From NCBI GenBank assembly GCA_025355565.1, contig JANXZK010000020.1, positions 1 through 60,356 on the forward strand: 60,356 nucleotides of DNA, read 5' to 3'. Of this stretch, positions 24,613-34,044 are shown in pieces. The notes under the pieces were generated by a model. It searched no databases, was not told where the DNA came from, and worked only from the letters and a program-made list of their open reading frames with translations. The translations under genes were made by a program, and so were the position numbers. The stretch is from a bacterium. Its GTDB lineage: Bacteria; Patescibacteriota; Minisyncoccia; Phycocordibacterales; PALSA-1337. Numbering within the stretch: the first letter of the stretch is position 1; each line of letters starts with the position of its first letter.

Positions 24613-27600
24613 ATGAACAACAAAGAACATTCATCAGACAGTAAATATCTGGAGCGCTTGACATTCCGACCAGAGCTGCGAAAAACATGGCTAAATTTCT
24701 TTGTATCAAATTTCCGCGTGGTAGTTCTCATCATTATACTCATAACCGCATGGGGATTGTATTCATTCTTTAGTTTGCCACGTGAATCGAGTCCAGAAGT
24801 GAAGATCCCGATCGCTATAGTGACGACAGTGTATCCCGGAGCATCGCCGACAGACGTGGAACAGTTCGTGACGAAAAAGATAGAAACACAGCTTTCAGGA
24901 TTGAAAGGATTGAACAAGCTCACTTCAAATTCATACAATTCTATCTCTGCCATCACTGTCGAATTCAACGCCAATGCTGACATAGAGAGTTCCATTCAGT
25001 TACTGCGTAATTCTGTCGATAATGCCAAGCCGAACATCTCTACTGATGCCAAAGATCCGGTAGTCACGGAGATCTCTCTCGATGACATGCCTGTCTGGTC
25101 TATCTCGATAACAGGGCCATATGACGCGTTCACTTTGCGTAAATATGCGGAAGATATTCAGACTGAATTGGAGAAAATACCTGGTGTACGTCAGATCAAT
25201 ATTTCTGGCGGAGATGAAAAGGAATTTGAAGTAGCATATCGACCAGACAAGCTGTTATTTTATGGGATAAATATATCCACCGCGAACAGTGCCATATTGG
25301 CCGCCAATTCAGCTATACCGGCTGGAAACTTTGAGACTGGCACGTTCATCGTGCCTATACGTTCAGATGAATCATTGAATGATGTGACAGAGATCAGCAA
25401 TGTGCCTGTGTCGCATTCCTCGGATGGCAGTATCGTGTATCTAAAAGATATCGCGGCGGTCAGTGAAAAAGCTGTGAAGAAGACAACATATTCACGTCTC
25501 TCGAGTGCCGGATCGGAACCAAAGAATGCGGTGACCTTATCTATCATAAAACGTCAAGGATCGTCTGTGTTGGATACTGTCGATACTGCAAAAGCAACTG
25601 TGGAAAAGATGGTCAAACAATTGCCTCCAGGTATCACATATAGCATTGTCGGTAAGGATCTAGCCAAAGTGGTGAGGCATGACTTTACTCAGCTGTCTGA
25701 CGACTTCTTACTTACAGTCTTGCTCGTATCGATCATCCTATTTCTCATCGTCGGTTTGAAGGAGGCCTTCGTCGCTGGTATCGCCATACCACTGGTATTT
25801 TTCGTTTCGTTCGGATGTCTGCTATTGCTCGGAATATCACTCAATTTCCTCTCACTCTTTTCACTGATATTGGCTCTCGGACTCTTGGTCGATGATGCGA
25901 TCGTCGTCGTCTCCGCGACCAAACAATATCTGAATACCGGGAAATTCACACCCGAAGAAGCCGTGCTCCTAGTATTGAATGACTTCAAATGGGTACTCAC
26001 GACCACAACTCTCGCCACAGTCTGGGCGTTCTTACCGCTACTATTCGCGAGCGGTATCATTGGACAGTATCTAAAATCGATCCCAGTTACAGTTTCGATC
26101 ACTTTGGTTGCATCGCTCTTGATCGCTCTCATGATCAACCATCCTCTCGCCGCTGTTCTCGAGCGCATCCGTCTCACAAGGAGATTCTTTTTCATTATCG
26201 AATTTGTCCTGATCGTGATCGCAGGAATATTGTTCTTCACAGGAGGAACGTTGGCATATGTAGTTGGGGTGCTCCTCATCATGATAGAGGGGTATCTCAT
26301 ATGGTGGTATGAACGAGGCGGGAAGCCAAGGTTGGCCGAAAATAGACTATTGACTGATAGGGAATGGGAGAGCGATGATCTCATCAAAGAAAAGCTCCGC
26401 CAGCAGGGGAGTCGTGATCACGAAAATATGAGTGGACGGCTGATGCATGGCATCATCAATTTTCATCGTTTCTTGCCTGTTTACGAGCTTTCGTTCCGAC
26501 ACTATATCCTGGACAAAAAACGCCGTCGACGCGTGCTGACTTTCGTTTTTGTATTATTCGTTCTAGCGATCGCACTAGTCCCGACGGGTTTCGTTAAAAG
26601 CGTTTTTTTCCCGATCCAAGATAGTGATTATGTCTATATCGATATGCGTACCCCTGTTGGTACCAATCTGACTGAGACGAGCAGGCGTGTGGAAGCCGTC
26701 GAAACGAAGCTGATGAGTTACAAAGATATCGACAATTTCTCTACGATCATCGGTTCGGCTAGTCCCAATTCTGGGTCTTTCGGAGCTGGGGCGGGAAGTG
26801 GATCAAATCTGGCCTCTATATCGATCATCTTGAAGGATGCATCGATGCGTTCTATGAAATCGTATGATTTTGCTGACAAACTCCGTGCCGACTTGATCGG
26901 GACACAAGGAATGGAAGTCAATGTTTCCACATTGGCTGGTGGTCCGCCGTCTGGTGCCGCGTTTGAGGCCCATATAGCAGGAGATGATCTAGATACTCTC
27001 TCGGGAATAGTCCGTAATTTGAAACCGATATTGTCATCTATCCCAGGCGTGGTAAATGTGAGCGTCTCACAGAAAGAGTCCGTACCAGAGTACACATTTG
27101 ATCTGAATCCGGCCGCGATGGAACAAAATAATCTGAATGCCGCTGTCGTCGGTTCCGCTCTGCGCACGGCTGTCTCTGGTGTCGAGCTCACGAAGATCGT
27201 CGAAGGGGATAAGGAAGTTCAATTGGTCGCCATATTTGATCAAAACTCCTTACCGAATCTCGCTTCTATCCAAAATTTACAGATATTAAATACAAAGGGG
27301 GCACCTGTATATCTAAAAGATGTTGCGAATATAGGATTAAAACCAGCTGTCGATGTCATCACCCGCATCGATCAAAAGCGAACGATCATCTTGTCTGGCG
27401 GTGCCAATTCAACGACTAACGGCCAAGCGATCCTGACAGCCTTTCAGAAGAAATTGACAAGCTATAATTTGCCTCAGGGGTACTCGATAACATATGGAGG
27501 TGAGAATGAACAGAATGCGGAGTCTGTCGCTTCCGTCCTCCGTGCCATGGTGATCGCGCTCGTCCTCATCGTCGCTACGCTCATCATTCAATTCAATTCT

Positions 27601-28017
27601 TTCCGTAAGGCGCTCATCGTTCTGGTACCGATCCCCCTGGCTCTCATCGGCGTATTCATAGGTATGGCTGTATTCGATGTGCCGCTCTCATTCCCAGGTT
27701 TGATCGGTATATTGGCATTGTTTGGAATCGTTGTTAAAAACGCCATCATTCTAGTCGACAAGATCAATCTAAATATAAATAGCGGCATCAAGTTCGAGGA
27801 TGCCATCGCTGATGCGGGGAAATCGAGACTTGAGGCGATCTTCATCACCTCGATATGTACGATCATCGGTATTCTCCCTGTCACGCTGTCCAACGAGCTT
27901 TGGCGCTCTCTCGGGGGTGCCGTTATCTTTGGCTTGACGCTTTCTTCATTCTTGACTCTATATATCGTGCCGGCTTTTTTCCTCATCCTAGTAAAAGACG
28001 AAAAACAGCATTTTTAG
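24613..28017 (+). CDS. RND-family efflux transporter (AcrB/HAE1 type)
   Basis: A 1134-residue proton-driven exporter. The N-terminus VVVLIIILITAWGLYSFFSL is membrane segment 1, followed by LPRESSPEVKIPIAIVTTVY and PGASPTDVEQFVTKKIE typical of the family. The proton-relay segment LILALGLLVDDAIVVV carries the Asp pair. The second half repeats the layout, with FPGLIGILALFGIVVKNAII near the end. About 12 membrane segments are expected. An acidic/basic cytoplasmic insertion (about 575-650) separates the halves. No outer-membrane channel gene is nearby. The substrate is unknown. Confidence 0.93.
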   Translation: MNNKEHSSDSKYLERLTFRPELRKTWLNFFVSNFRVVVLIIILITAWGLYSFFSLPRESSPEVKIPIAIVTTVYPGASPTDVEQFVTKKIETQLSGLKGLNKLTSNSYNSISAITVEFNANADIESSIQLLRNSVDNAKPNISTDAKDPVVTEISLDDMPVWSISITGPYDAFTLRKYAEDIQTELEKIPGVRQINISGGDEKEFEVAYRPDKLLFYGINISTANSAILAANSAIPAGNFETGTFIVPIRSDESLNDVTEISNVPVSHSSDGSIVYLKDIAAVSEKAVKKTTYSRLSSAGSEPKNAVTLSIIKRQGSSVLDTVDTAKATVEKMVKQLPPGITYSIVGKDLAKVVRHDFTQLSDDFLLTVLLVSIILFLIVGLKEAFVAGIAIPLVFFVSFGCLLLLGISLNFLSLFSLILALGLLVDDAIVVVSATKQYLNTGKFTPEEAVLLVLNDFKWVLTTTTLATVWAFLPLLFASGIIGQYLKSIPVTVSITLVASLLIALMINHPLAAVLERIRLTRRFFFIIEFVLIVIAGILFFTGGTLAYVVGVLLIMIEGYLIWWYERGGKPRLAENRLLTDREWESDDLIKEKLRQQGSRDHENMSGRLMHGIINFHRFLPVYELSFRHYILDKKRRRRVLTFVFVLFVLAIALVPTGFVKSVFFPIQDSDYVYIDMRTPVGTNLTETSRRVEAVETKLMSYKDIDNFSTIIGSASPNSGSFGAGAGSGSNLASISIILKDASMRSMKSYDFADKLRADLIGTQGMEVNVSTLAGGPPSGAAFEAHIAGDDLDTLSGIVRNLKPILSSIPGVVNVSVSQKESVPEYTFDLNPAAMEQNNLNAAVVGSALRTAVSGVELTKIVEGDKEVQLVAIFDQNSLPNLASIQNLQILNTKGAPVYLKDVANIGLKPAVDVITRIDQKRTIILSGGANSTTNGQAILTAFQKKLTSYNLPQGYSITYGGENEQNAESVASVLRAMVIALVLIVATLIIQFNSFRKALIVLVPIPLALIGVFIGMAVFDVPLSFPGLIGILALFGIVVKNAIILVDKINLNINSGIKFEDAIADAGKSRLEAIFITSICTIIGILPVTLSNELWRSLGGAVIFGLTLSSFLTLYIVPAFFLILVKDEKQHF

Positions 28018-28188
28018 ACATTGCCATATTTTAATGGTGATGGGCTGGTCATGATGTGAGATATTTTAATTGGAGAGACCCAAAATAGCATTAGGAAACA
28101 GAAATATGTTTTCGTGAACTTGTGGAGATTTTTTGTAGTGATAAAATTGTGGCACCTGCAAATATTTATAACCTAACAAATCAAATAT

Positions 28189-28587
28189 ATGAATAAGCAA
28201 AATAGAACCACCGAACAAATGATTGATGATCTAGCTGGAATGGTTCAGAGAGGTTTCAAAGAACAAAGTGATGAATTTCGATCAGAATTTAAGAAAGTGC
28301 ACGTTGAGCTTGATGAGATTCACAATGAACTTGACGGGATTCACGTTGAACTTGATGGGGTTCACGTTGAGCTTGACGGTATCCATGCCGAATTAGAGTC
28401 GTTCAAAGCTGAAGTCCATGAAGAATTTAATGGTATGCATAAGGATATAAACGACATAAAACGCGACATGGCTACTAAAGACGATGTGGCAGAGATAGCG
28501 AGCAGCATGAGTGCTATTCAGAAGACAGTCTATAAGGAACATGCCTCAAAGATCCGACGCCTAGAGAATACCATTCAAGCTGCATGA
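28189..28587 (+). CDS. Coiled-coil protein with a seven-residue internal repeat
   Basis: A 132-residue protein. Residues about 40-75 repeat the heptad (I/V)H(V/A)ELDG five times, visible in the DNA as a 21-nt tandem repeat (about 28300-28405). The rest is helical and charged (MHKDINDIKRDMATKDDVAE). Such proteins are common, fast-evolving and of unknown role. Length is likely to vary between strains through repeat slippage. There is no recognisable enzymatic motif. Confidence 0.7.
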   Translation: MNKQNRTTEQMIDDLAGMVQRGFKEQSDEFRSEFKKVHVELDEIHNELDGIHVELDGVHVELDGIHAELESFKAEVHEEFNGMHKDINDIKRDMATKDDVAEIASSMSAIQKTVYKEHASKIRRLENTIQAA

Positions 28588-28667
28588 TTTTCTGGCGCAC
28601 GAGTGAATATCGATGAATACCAATAGGTTGCTAGAATATTTAGCCATTTTTTGTTAGTATTTTACGC

Positions 28668-30872
28668 ATGGAAGATAAAAATATACAACCTCAAGGTGGT
28701 TCGTACCCCGACTCTAAGGTTCCCGAAAAGTTCCTGAAGCCATACGATTCCAAAGCGACAGAGGATCGCATCTATGAGATGTGGGAGAAAAGTGGTTTTT
28801 TTAATCCGGATAGGTGTGTCGAAGCGGGCGCGACTTCGAAAGATGAGAAGCCGTTCACTATAATCATGCCCCCGACCAATGCTAACGGCTCCCTACATGC
28901 TGGGCACGGACTAGTTATGACGATCGAGGATATCATGACCCGATACAAGAGGATGTGTGGCTACAAAACATTGTGGCTTCCTGGACTCGATCATGCAGGA
29001 TTCGAGACACAAGTTGTATATGAGAAGAAGCTCGAAAAAGAAGGTAGAACCAGATTTGAAATAGAAAGATCGACACTATACAAAGAGATCATGGACTTCA
29101 CCATAGCGAACTCCGCTACCATCAAATCTCAAGTGAGAAAGATGGGGGCTTCTTGCGATTGGTCGCGGGAAAAATTTACTCTGGATGAAGATATAGTGAA
29201 GGTTGTTTACCAGACATTCAAAAAGCTTTCAGAAGACGACCTCTTGTATCGTGGCAAGCGCATAGTCAGTTGGTGTCCAAAACATCAGACGTCATTCTCT
29301 GATCTCGAGATCAAAGATGAAGAGCGTGTCGAGGGATTCTATTATCTTAAATATGGGCCATTTACTATCAGTACATCTAGACCAGAGACAAAATTTGGCG
29401 ACAAATATGTGGTGATGCATCCAGATGACAAGAGATATGCGGAGTACAAGGATGGTCAGAAGATAGATCTTGAATGGATCAATGGGCCGATCACAGCGAC
29501 TATCATCAAAGATAGTGTGATAGATATGGAGTTTGGAACCGGTGTGATGACTATCACACCGTGGCATGATCCGGTTGACTTCGGTATCGCAGAGCGTCAT
29601 GGGCTCGATAAGGAGCAGATCATCGACGAGCAGGGTAAGCTCTTACCAGTCGCTGGGGAATTTGCAGGCATGCACATAAAGAAAGCCAGGCCTCAAATCA
29701 TCACGAAACTGCAGTCAAAGGGCTTGGTGGAGAAGATAGACGCCAACTACAAGCACGTCGTCAGGACTTGTTACAAATGTGGGACGGTCATCGAGCCACA
29801 GATAAAGAGCCAATGGTTCGTGAGGATGAAGAAGCTTGCCGAGAGGGCATTGGAAGTCATCAAATCTCATGAGATCGTCTATATCCCAGAGCATTACGAG
29901 AAGATCACTCTGCATTGGCTGGAGAACATCATTGATTGGAATATTTCCAGACAGATCGTTTGGGGCATCCCTATACCTGCTAAGCTGTGCCCGACATGTG
30001 ACACTGGCTATGTCGACCTCGATGACAAGATAGTGAAATGCGATAAGTGTGGCGGTAAGGTCGTGAAGGATAATGATACTTTTGATACCTGGTTCTCTTC
30101 CAGCCAATGGCCTTATGCTGTGCTCGGGTTTCCAGATAATGATGATTTTAAAACATTCTACCCGACGGACATCATGGAAACAGGTGGCGACCTGGTTTTC
30201 TTCTGGGTGGCACGCATGATCATGCTCGGTCTATATAGGACAGATAAAGTTCCTTTCAAGACTGTTTATATGCATGGACTGGTGCAAGATGCCAAGGGAC
30301 AGAAGATGAGCAAGAGTAAAGGCAATGTCATCAATCCTCTCGATCTAACCGCACAGTTCGGTACCGATGCGTTCAGGATGGCCGTTGTTGTGGGGAATAC
30401 TCCTGGTACATCTCTGCCTTTGTCGAGCAACAAGGTGACGGCATACAAGAAGTTCGTCAATAAACTTTGGAATATCACTAGGTTCGTGTTGGATAGCACT
30501 TATGGAGAAGAGCTGGTCGCAGATTTCGATCGATTTTCGGAGGCCGATCAGAAGCATATAGGAGTACGAGACGCCTTGATCGCTGAGGTCTCGAAGGAGA
30601 TGGATGAATACAGGTTCTATATCGCTTCAGAGAAATTGTATCACTACGCTTGGCATGAATTCGCTGACAAGATCCTCGAAGAGAGCAAACCCATATTGAA
30701 CGGCACTTCAGAAACCGACAAAAAATCTCGCAAACAGTTCTTGCTGCAAACATTGAGTGTCATCCTTCGTGCCCTCCATCCATTCATGCCATTCGTCACA
30801 GAAGAGATCTGGTCAGAGATGCCTATAAAAGGGAAGTCACTGCTCATCGTTGAGAAGTGGCCAGGACGATAG
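28668..30872 (+). CDS. valS: Valyl-tRNA synthetase, short form
   Basis: Class I synthetase of 734 residues, shorter than the usual 860-950. IMPPTNANGSLHAGHGLVMT holds HAGHG. The editing domain includes ISTSRPETKFGDKYVVMHPD and GTGVMTITPWHDPVDF. A zinc-ribbon-like insertion has CPTCDTGY and KCDKCGGKV. TFDTWFSSSQWPYA and AKGQKMSKSKGNVINPLDL (KMSKS) follow. The C-terminal tRNA-binding coiled coil is absent, which accounts for much of the size. TAGTAT at 28655-28660 is a -10, 7 nt before the ATG. Confidence 0.95.
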   Translation: MEDKNIQPQGGSYPDSKVPEKFLKPYDSKATEDRIYEMWEKSGFFNPDRCVEAGATSKDEKPFTIIMPPTNANGSLHAGHGLVMTIEDIMTRYKRMCGYKTLWLPGLDHAGFETQVVYEKKLEKEGRTRFEIERSTLYKEIMDFTIANSATIKSQVRKMGASCDWSREKFTLDEDIVKVVYQTFKKLSEDDLLYRGKRIVSWCPKHQTSFSDLEIKDEERVEGFYYLKYGPFTISTSRPETKFGDKYVVMHPDDKRYAEYKDGQKIDLEWINGPITATIIKDSVIDMEFGTGVMTITPWHDPVDFGIAERHGLDKEQIIDEQGKLLPVAGEFAGMHIKKARPQIITKLQSKGLVEKIDANYKHVVRTCYKCGTVIEPQIKSQWFVRMKKLAERALEVIKSHEIVYIPEHYEKITLHWLENIIDWNISRQIVWGIPIPAKLCPTCDTGYVDLDDKIVKCDKCGGKVVKDNDTFDTWFSSSQWPYAVLGFPDNDDFKTFYPTDIMETGGDLVFFWVARMIMLGLYRTDKVPFKTVYMHGLVQDAKGQKMSKSKGNVINPLDLTAQFGTDAFRMAVVVGNTPGTSLPLSSNKVTAYKKFVNKLWNITRFVLDSTYGEELVADFDRFSEADQKHIGVRDALIAEVSKEMDEYRFYIASEKLYHYAWHEFADKILEESKPILNGTSETDKKSRKQFLLQTLSVILRALHPFMPFVTEEIWSEMPIKGKSLLIVEKWPGR

Positions 30873-30899
30873 ATCTAATAAATAAAAGTTGGCAGATCA

Positions 30900-30924
30900 A
30901 AGGGCGTCTGATGAGGACGCCCTT
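30900..30924. terminator. Hairpin after valS
   Basis: AAGGGCGTC (30900-30908) pairs with GACGCCCTT (30916-30924) around a seven-nt loop. The stem is perfect, but the following bases are not T-rich. It lies between convergent transcripts and may serve both. Confidence 0.6.
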
Positions 30925-30945
30925 GGTGGAGTTTGTCTGATGAGT

Positions 30946-31149
30946 TCAGTCCTTCTCCCGTGGTTGACTGTGGTCGATCCATCTGCCGGGCAGATGGATG
31001 GGATGATGTTTGGCATCATGATGATGCCTACCGGGCGCGTTACGCTCAGGTGTCCCACTATTCGCATCCCGGAGAAGGGTAGCCACTCTCGCGATCTCCT
31101 TCTCGACAGCCGCTAAAAGCGATCCTTTGATTGGGTAGAAATCTGGCAT
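30946..31149 (-). CDS. Possible small protein, or structured RNA, unknown
   Basis: The minus strand encodes 67 residues (MPDFYPIKGSLLAAVEKEIA..). A good extended -10 (TGGTATAAT on the minus strand, about 31177-31185) lies upstream and the hairpin at 30900-30924 downstream, so a transcript is likely. The second half is rich in His and Pro, and its DNA contains palindromes (GGCATCATGATGATGCC; ATCCATCTGCC/GGCAGATGGAT), which suggests RNA structure instead of protein. I do not recognise a family. Confidence 0.4.
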   Translation of the reverse strand: MPDFYPIKGSLLAAVEKEIARVATLLRDANSGTPERNAPGRHHHDAKHHPIHLPGRWIDHSQPREKD

Positions 31150-31218
31150 ATCATTGTCATTGGTTGAAGGTTATCTACCAGTATTATACCACCTGGCATA
31201 TGCATTTGTCAAATGTAA

Positions 31219-31227
31219 TTATCCACA
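31219..31227 (+). promoter_or_regulatory. Consensus DnaA box TTATCCACA
   Basis: Perfect nine-base match to the DnaA box in the intergenic region downstream of the yqeY gene. It is a single site, not an origin cluster. Confidence 0.5.
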
Positions 31228-31269
31228 GCTATACAGAGCTGCACATTTCGTAGCCACAAATTGGACGTC

Positions 31270-31770
31270 TTATGCTTTAAGTAATACCTCCACAACTGCT
31301 TTTACGTCATTCCCGTCAGCTTTACCGGCGAGCTCCTTCATGATCATTCCAGTCATTTTGCCTCCAGCTTTTGGATCAAAGTTGCCCGCGGACTTGATCG
31401 CGTCGATACGTTGATGAGCTACGATACGGATCTGCTCGCGTGTCATCATACTAGGCATGAATGATTCCAGGATGGTTAGTTCAGTTTGCTCCTTTGATGC
31501 GAGATCAGTTCGACCACCTTTCATAAATTGCTCGATCGAATCTTTACGCTGTTTGACGCTGCGTTTTACTAGCACCAGCATTTTATCATCAGCGAGGAAG
31601 TCGGTCGCGATTTTTGGATCTGTCTTGGGGTTGGTAGATCTTGCTGTCGTACTAGTGAGTAGTTCATTTAATGCCAATGCATTCAAACCTCGCAATGTGT
31701 CCAATCTGATAGTATCCTTTGCGCGAAGAGCCTCTTTTATTTGGTTTTTGATAGTTTCATGTAATGACAT
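31270..31770 (-). CDS. yqeY: GatB/YqeY domain protein
   Basis: A 166-residue protein homologous to the C-terminal tRNA-binding domain of GatB. It starts MSLHETIKNQIKEALRAKD with the typical LDTLRGLNALALNEL. ILESFMPSMMTREQIRIVA and KAGGKMTGMIMKELAGKADG are diagnostic. The role of free-standing YqeY proteins is unclear; an accessory role in tRNA or amidotransferase function is assumed. ATG 31785 would add five residues, but ATG 31770 matches the family N-terminus. Confidence 0.92.
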   Translation of the reverse strand: MSLHETIKNQIKEALRAKDTIRLDTLRGLNALALNELLTSTTARSTNPKTDPKIATDFLADDKMLVLVKRSVKQRKDSIEQFMKGGRTDLASKEQTELTILESFMPSMMTREQIRIVAHQRIDAIKSAGNFDPKAGGKMTGMIMKELAGKADGNDVKAVVEVLLKA

Positions 31771-31823
31771 ATATGAAGTGTACATTTATGGACAATAAGT
31801 ATCAAGTACCTTAGAATATTGAT

Positions 31824-32921
31824 ATGGAAACATTACTTATCATCCTTGTGGTCGTTGCGATCATTACGATCATCGCCATGGGCATAATGTTGGCTCGAAA
31901 AGGAACGAAGGAAGAGATCAAGGAAGATGTCGGACTAAAACTCATCTTGGAACAAGTCAATGAGATGTCGCGGACCCTGGATCGCAAAGTCGGAGATCTG
32001 ACCAAGACTGTTGATTCGAAGATCGACCAAAATTCACGGAACATACAGGAGTCGATGCGCTCACAATTGGGCGAGTCGGCGAAGCTCATTCGCGAAGTTA
32101 CCCAAGGATTGACCAAACTCGATGAGACAAACAAACAAGTCGTTTCTTTTGCTGACCAATTGCAGAACCTGCAGGATATATTAAAGAATCCTAAACATAG
32201 AGGCATACTTGGGGAATATTATCTGGAGACGCTGCTAAAGAATGTCTTGGCTCCTGGACAGTATGAGATGCAATACGCATTCAAGAATGGCGAGATCGTT
32301 GATGCGGCGGTGTTCGTGAAGGACAAAGTGATCCCGATCGATTCGAAATTCTCATTAGAAAATTACAATAAACTGGTCAACGAAAAGAACCAGGCAGAGA
32401 GAGACAAGCTGGAGAAGGCTTTTGTGAACGATCTCAAGATGCGCATCCAAGAAACATCGAAGTACGTGCGACCAAATGAAAAAACGATGGATTTTGCTTT
32501 TATGTTCATTCCTCATGAAGCTATATATTACGATTTACTCGTCAATAAGATCGGTGCGAGTACCGAAGAAACTGACAATCTGATCCAGCGCGCTGCTAGT
32601 AAATACAAGGTGATCATCGTTTCACCGACATCTTTCTTGGCATATCTGCAGACCGTATTGCAAGGCTTAAAAGCATTACAGATAGAGGAGACGGCCAAAG
32701 ATATCATAAAGAGAGTGGGGGAACTCGGTACACACCTAAGGAGATATGATGAATATCATATAAAGCTCGGACTATCTCTAGGCACAGTTATCAGTCATTA
32801 CAATAATTCTGGCAGAGAATTGAAGAAAGTCGACAAAGATGTCTTGCGTATAACCGGTGAATCACCAGGACTCAAAGCCAGAGAATTGGACAAACCGGAG
32901 GAGTCACTGGTCGATGAGTAG
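31824..32921 (+). CDS. rmuC: DNA recombination protein RmuC
   Basis: A 365-residue protein with an N-terminal membrane segment (LLIILVVVAIITIIAMGIML), a long coiled coil (about 30-120) and the RmuC nuclease-like domain. That domain carries RGILGEYYLETLLKNVLAPG, VIPIDSKFSLENYNKL, DFAFMFIPHEAIYYDLL and VIIVSPTSFLAYLQTVLQGL. It is thought to limit DNA inversions at repeats. TAGAAT at 31812-31817 is 6 nt before the ATG (leaderless pattern). It diverges from yqeY. Confidence 0.94.
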   Translation: METLLIILVVVAIITIIAMGIMLARKGTKEEIKEDVGLKLILEQVNEMSRTLDRKVGDLTKTVDSKIDQNSRNIQESMRSQLGESAKLIREVTQGLTKLDETNKQVVSFADQLQNLQDILKNPKHRGILGEYYLETLLKNVLAPGQYEMQYAFKNGEIVDAAVFVKDKVIPIDSKFSLENYNKLVNEKNQAERDKLEKAFVNDLKMRIQETSKYVRPNEKTMDFAFMFIPHEAIYYDLLVNKIGASTEETDNLIQRAASKYKVIIVSPTSFLAYLQTVLQGLKALQIEETAKDIIKRVGELGTHLRRYDEYHIKLGLSLGTVISHYNNSGRELKKVDKDVLRITGESPGLKARELDKPEESLVDE

Positions 32922-33025
32922 TAGATTAGAATAAATATAGATAGTCCGAGCAGTAAGACTGCCGCTTGATCATAACCCATTTCGTTTGCATTTTTATCAT
33001 TGTTCGTATATACTGTCTGTCACTT

Positions 33026-33343
33026 ATGGAATTCGCCATTATAGAGACAGGAGGCAAGCAATATACCGTCGGAAAGGGCGATATCATCGCCATTGAGAAG
33101 CTTTCAGATACGCAAAAAGAGGGCGATGTCATCACTTTTGATAAGGTTCTCCTCGCCGATAATGGCAAAGACACTACGATCGGTACGCCATATATTCCAG
33201 AAGCAGTTGTCACAGGCAAGGTCACCGAGATTGGTCGTGCCGCAAAGATCATCGTCGTTCACTACAAACAGAAATCTCGCTATTTCAAAAAGAACGGTCA
33301 CCGACAGCCTTTTGTGAAGGTCAAAATAGATTCGCTGAATTAG
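33026..33343 (+). CDS. rplU: 50S ribosomal protein L21
   Basis: A 105-residue ribosomal protein starting MEFAIIETGGKQYTVGKGD. KIIVVHYKQKSRYFKKNGHR is the typical basic RNA-binding segment. An upstream ATG at 32966 would add 20 hydrophobic residues not seen in L21. TATACT at 33009-33014 supports transcription starting just before ATG 33026. Its usual partner rpmA (L27) is not adjacent but lies at 40338-40610. Confidence 0.96.
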   Translation: MEFAIIETGGKQYTVGKGDIIAIEKLSDTQKEGDVITFDKVLLADNGKDTTIGTPYIPEAVVTGKVTEIGRAAKIIVVHYKQKSRYFKKNGHRQPFVKVKIDSLN

Positions 33344-33386
33344 AGAGTGGTGGTAAGAGATTGGAGGTTAGAGCTTAGATGATCGC

Positions 33387-34022
33387 TTACGCTCTGTTTT
33401 TCAGGGCATTTTTTATCGTCTCACTATCGACGTATTCCAGCTCTGCGCCTGTTGAAAGGCCTCTCCCGAGTACGGTGAGTTTGATCGGTTTGCCGTTTAT
33501 CAGTTTTGTTATCGCCTCACGAACTATATCCGTCGTATGCTCCCCATCTGGGGTCGTATTCAATGATAGGATGATCTCTTTTAATAGTCTGTCTATCGAG
33601 ATCTTTTCCAGCAGAGTCTTCAATCGAATGCGTTTTTCAGGATATTTGTCGAGGATCGGTACTGTTCCACCGAGGATGAAATATAGTCCTCTATAAGCAC
33701 ATGACCTTTCTATGGAATCAAAGTCGGAATCACGCGCGACGATCATCAGCGTCGTATGATCGCGAGCTTTGTCTCCGCAAATATCGCAAGCATTGTTCGA
33801 GGTTGACTGTGTAAGCAGTCCAATATTGGTATCTGTGATAAACAACCTCTGACAAGAATCGCATTGCGAAGTGATTTCTTTGATATCGTTTATCAGTCTC
33901 GAAAATTCGTTGATGAATGGTTGCGGTTTGCTTAGCAGGTAATATGCAAATCTTCTCGCCTGACGAGGTCCAATACCGGGGAAGTGTGAGAAAATCTCGA
34001 TGAGACGGTTCAGGTTTTCCAT
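33387..34022 (-). CDS. recR: Recombination protein RecR
   Basis: A 211-residue recombination mediator of the RecFOR pathway. MENLNRLIEIFSHFPGIGPR contains the helix-hairpin-helix. The four-Cys zinc element is CDSC and CDIC. The Toprim domain reads LMIVARDSDFDSIERSCAYR and YFILGG, and TPDGEHTTDIVREAI follows. The frame is open to 34151, but the extra N-terminal 43 residues are unlike RecR, so ATG 34022 is used. It lies 22 nt downstream of dnaB on the same strand. Confidence 0.95.
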   Translation of the reverse strand: MENLNRLIEIFSHFPGIGPRQARRFAYYLLSKPQPFINEFSRLINDIKEITSQCDSCQRLFITDTNIGLLTQSTSNNACDICGDKARDHTTLMIVARDSDFDSIERSCAYRGLYFILGGTVPILDKYPEKRIRLKTLLEKISIDRLLKEIILSLNTTPDGEHTTDIVREAITKLINGKPIKLTVLGRGLSTGAELEYVDSETIKNALKNRA

Positions 34023-34044
34023 ATAGATGAGTATACCAGATACC

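Noticed and set aside
28300..28405. CRISPR-like repeats
   Set aside because: The 21-nt units are contiguous with no spacers and encode heptads of a coiled-coil protein. No CRISPR array or cas gene is seen in the window.
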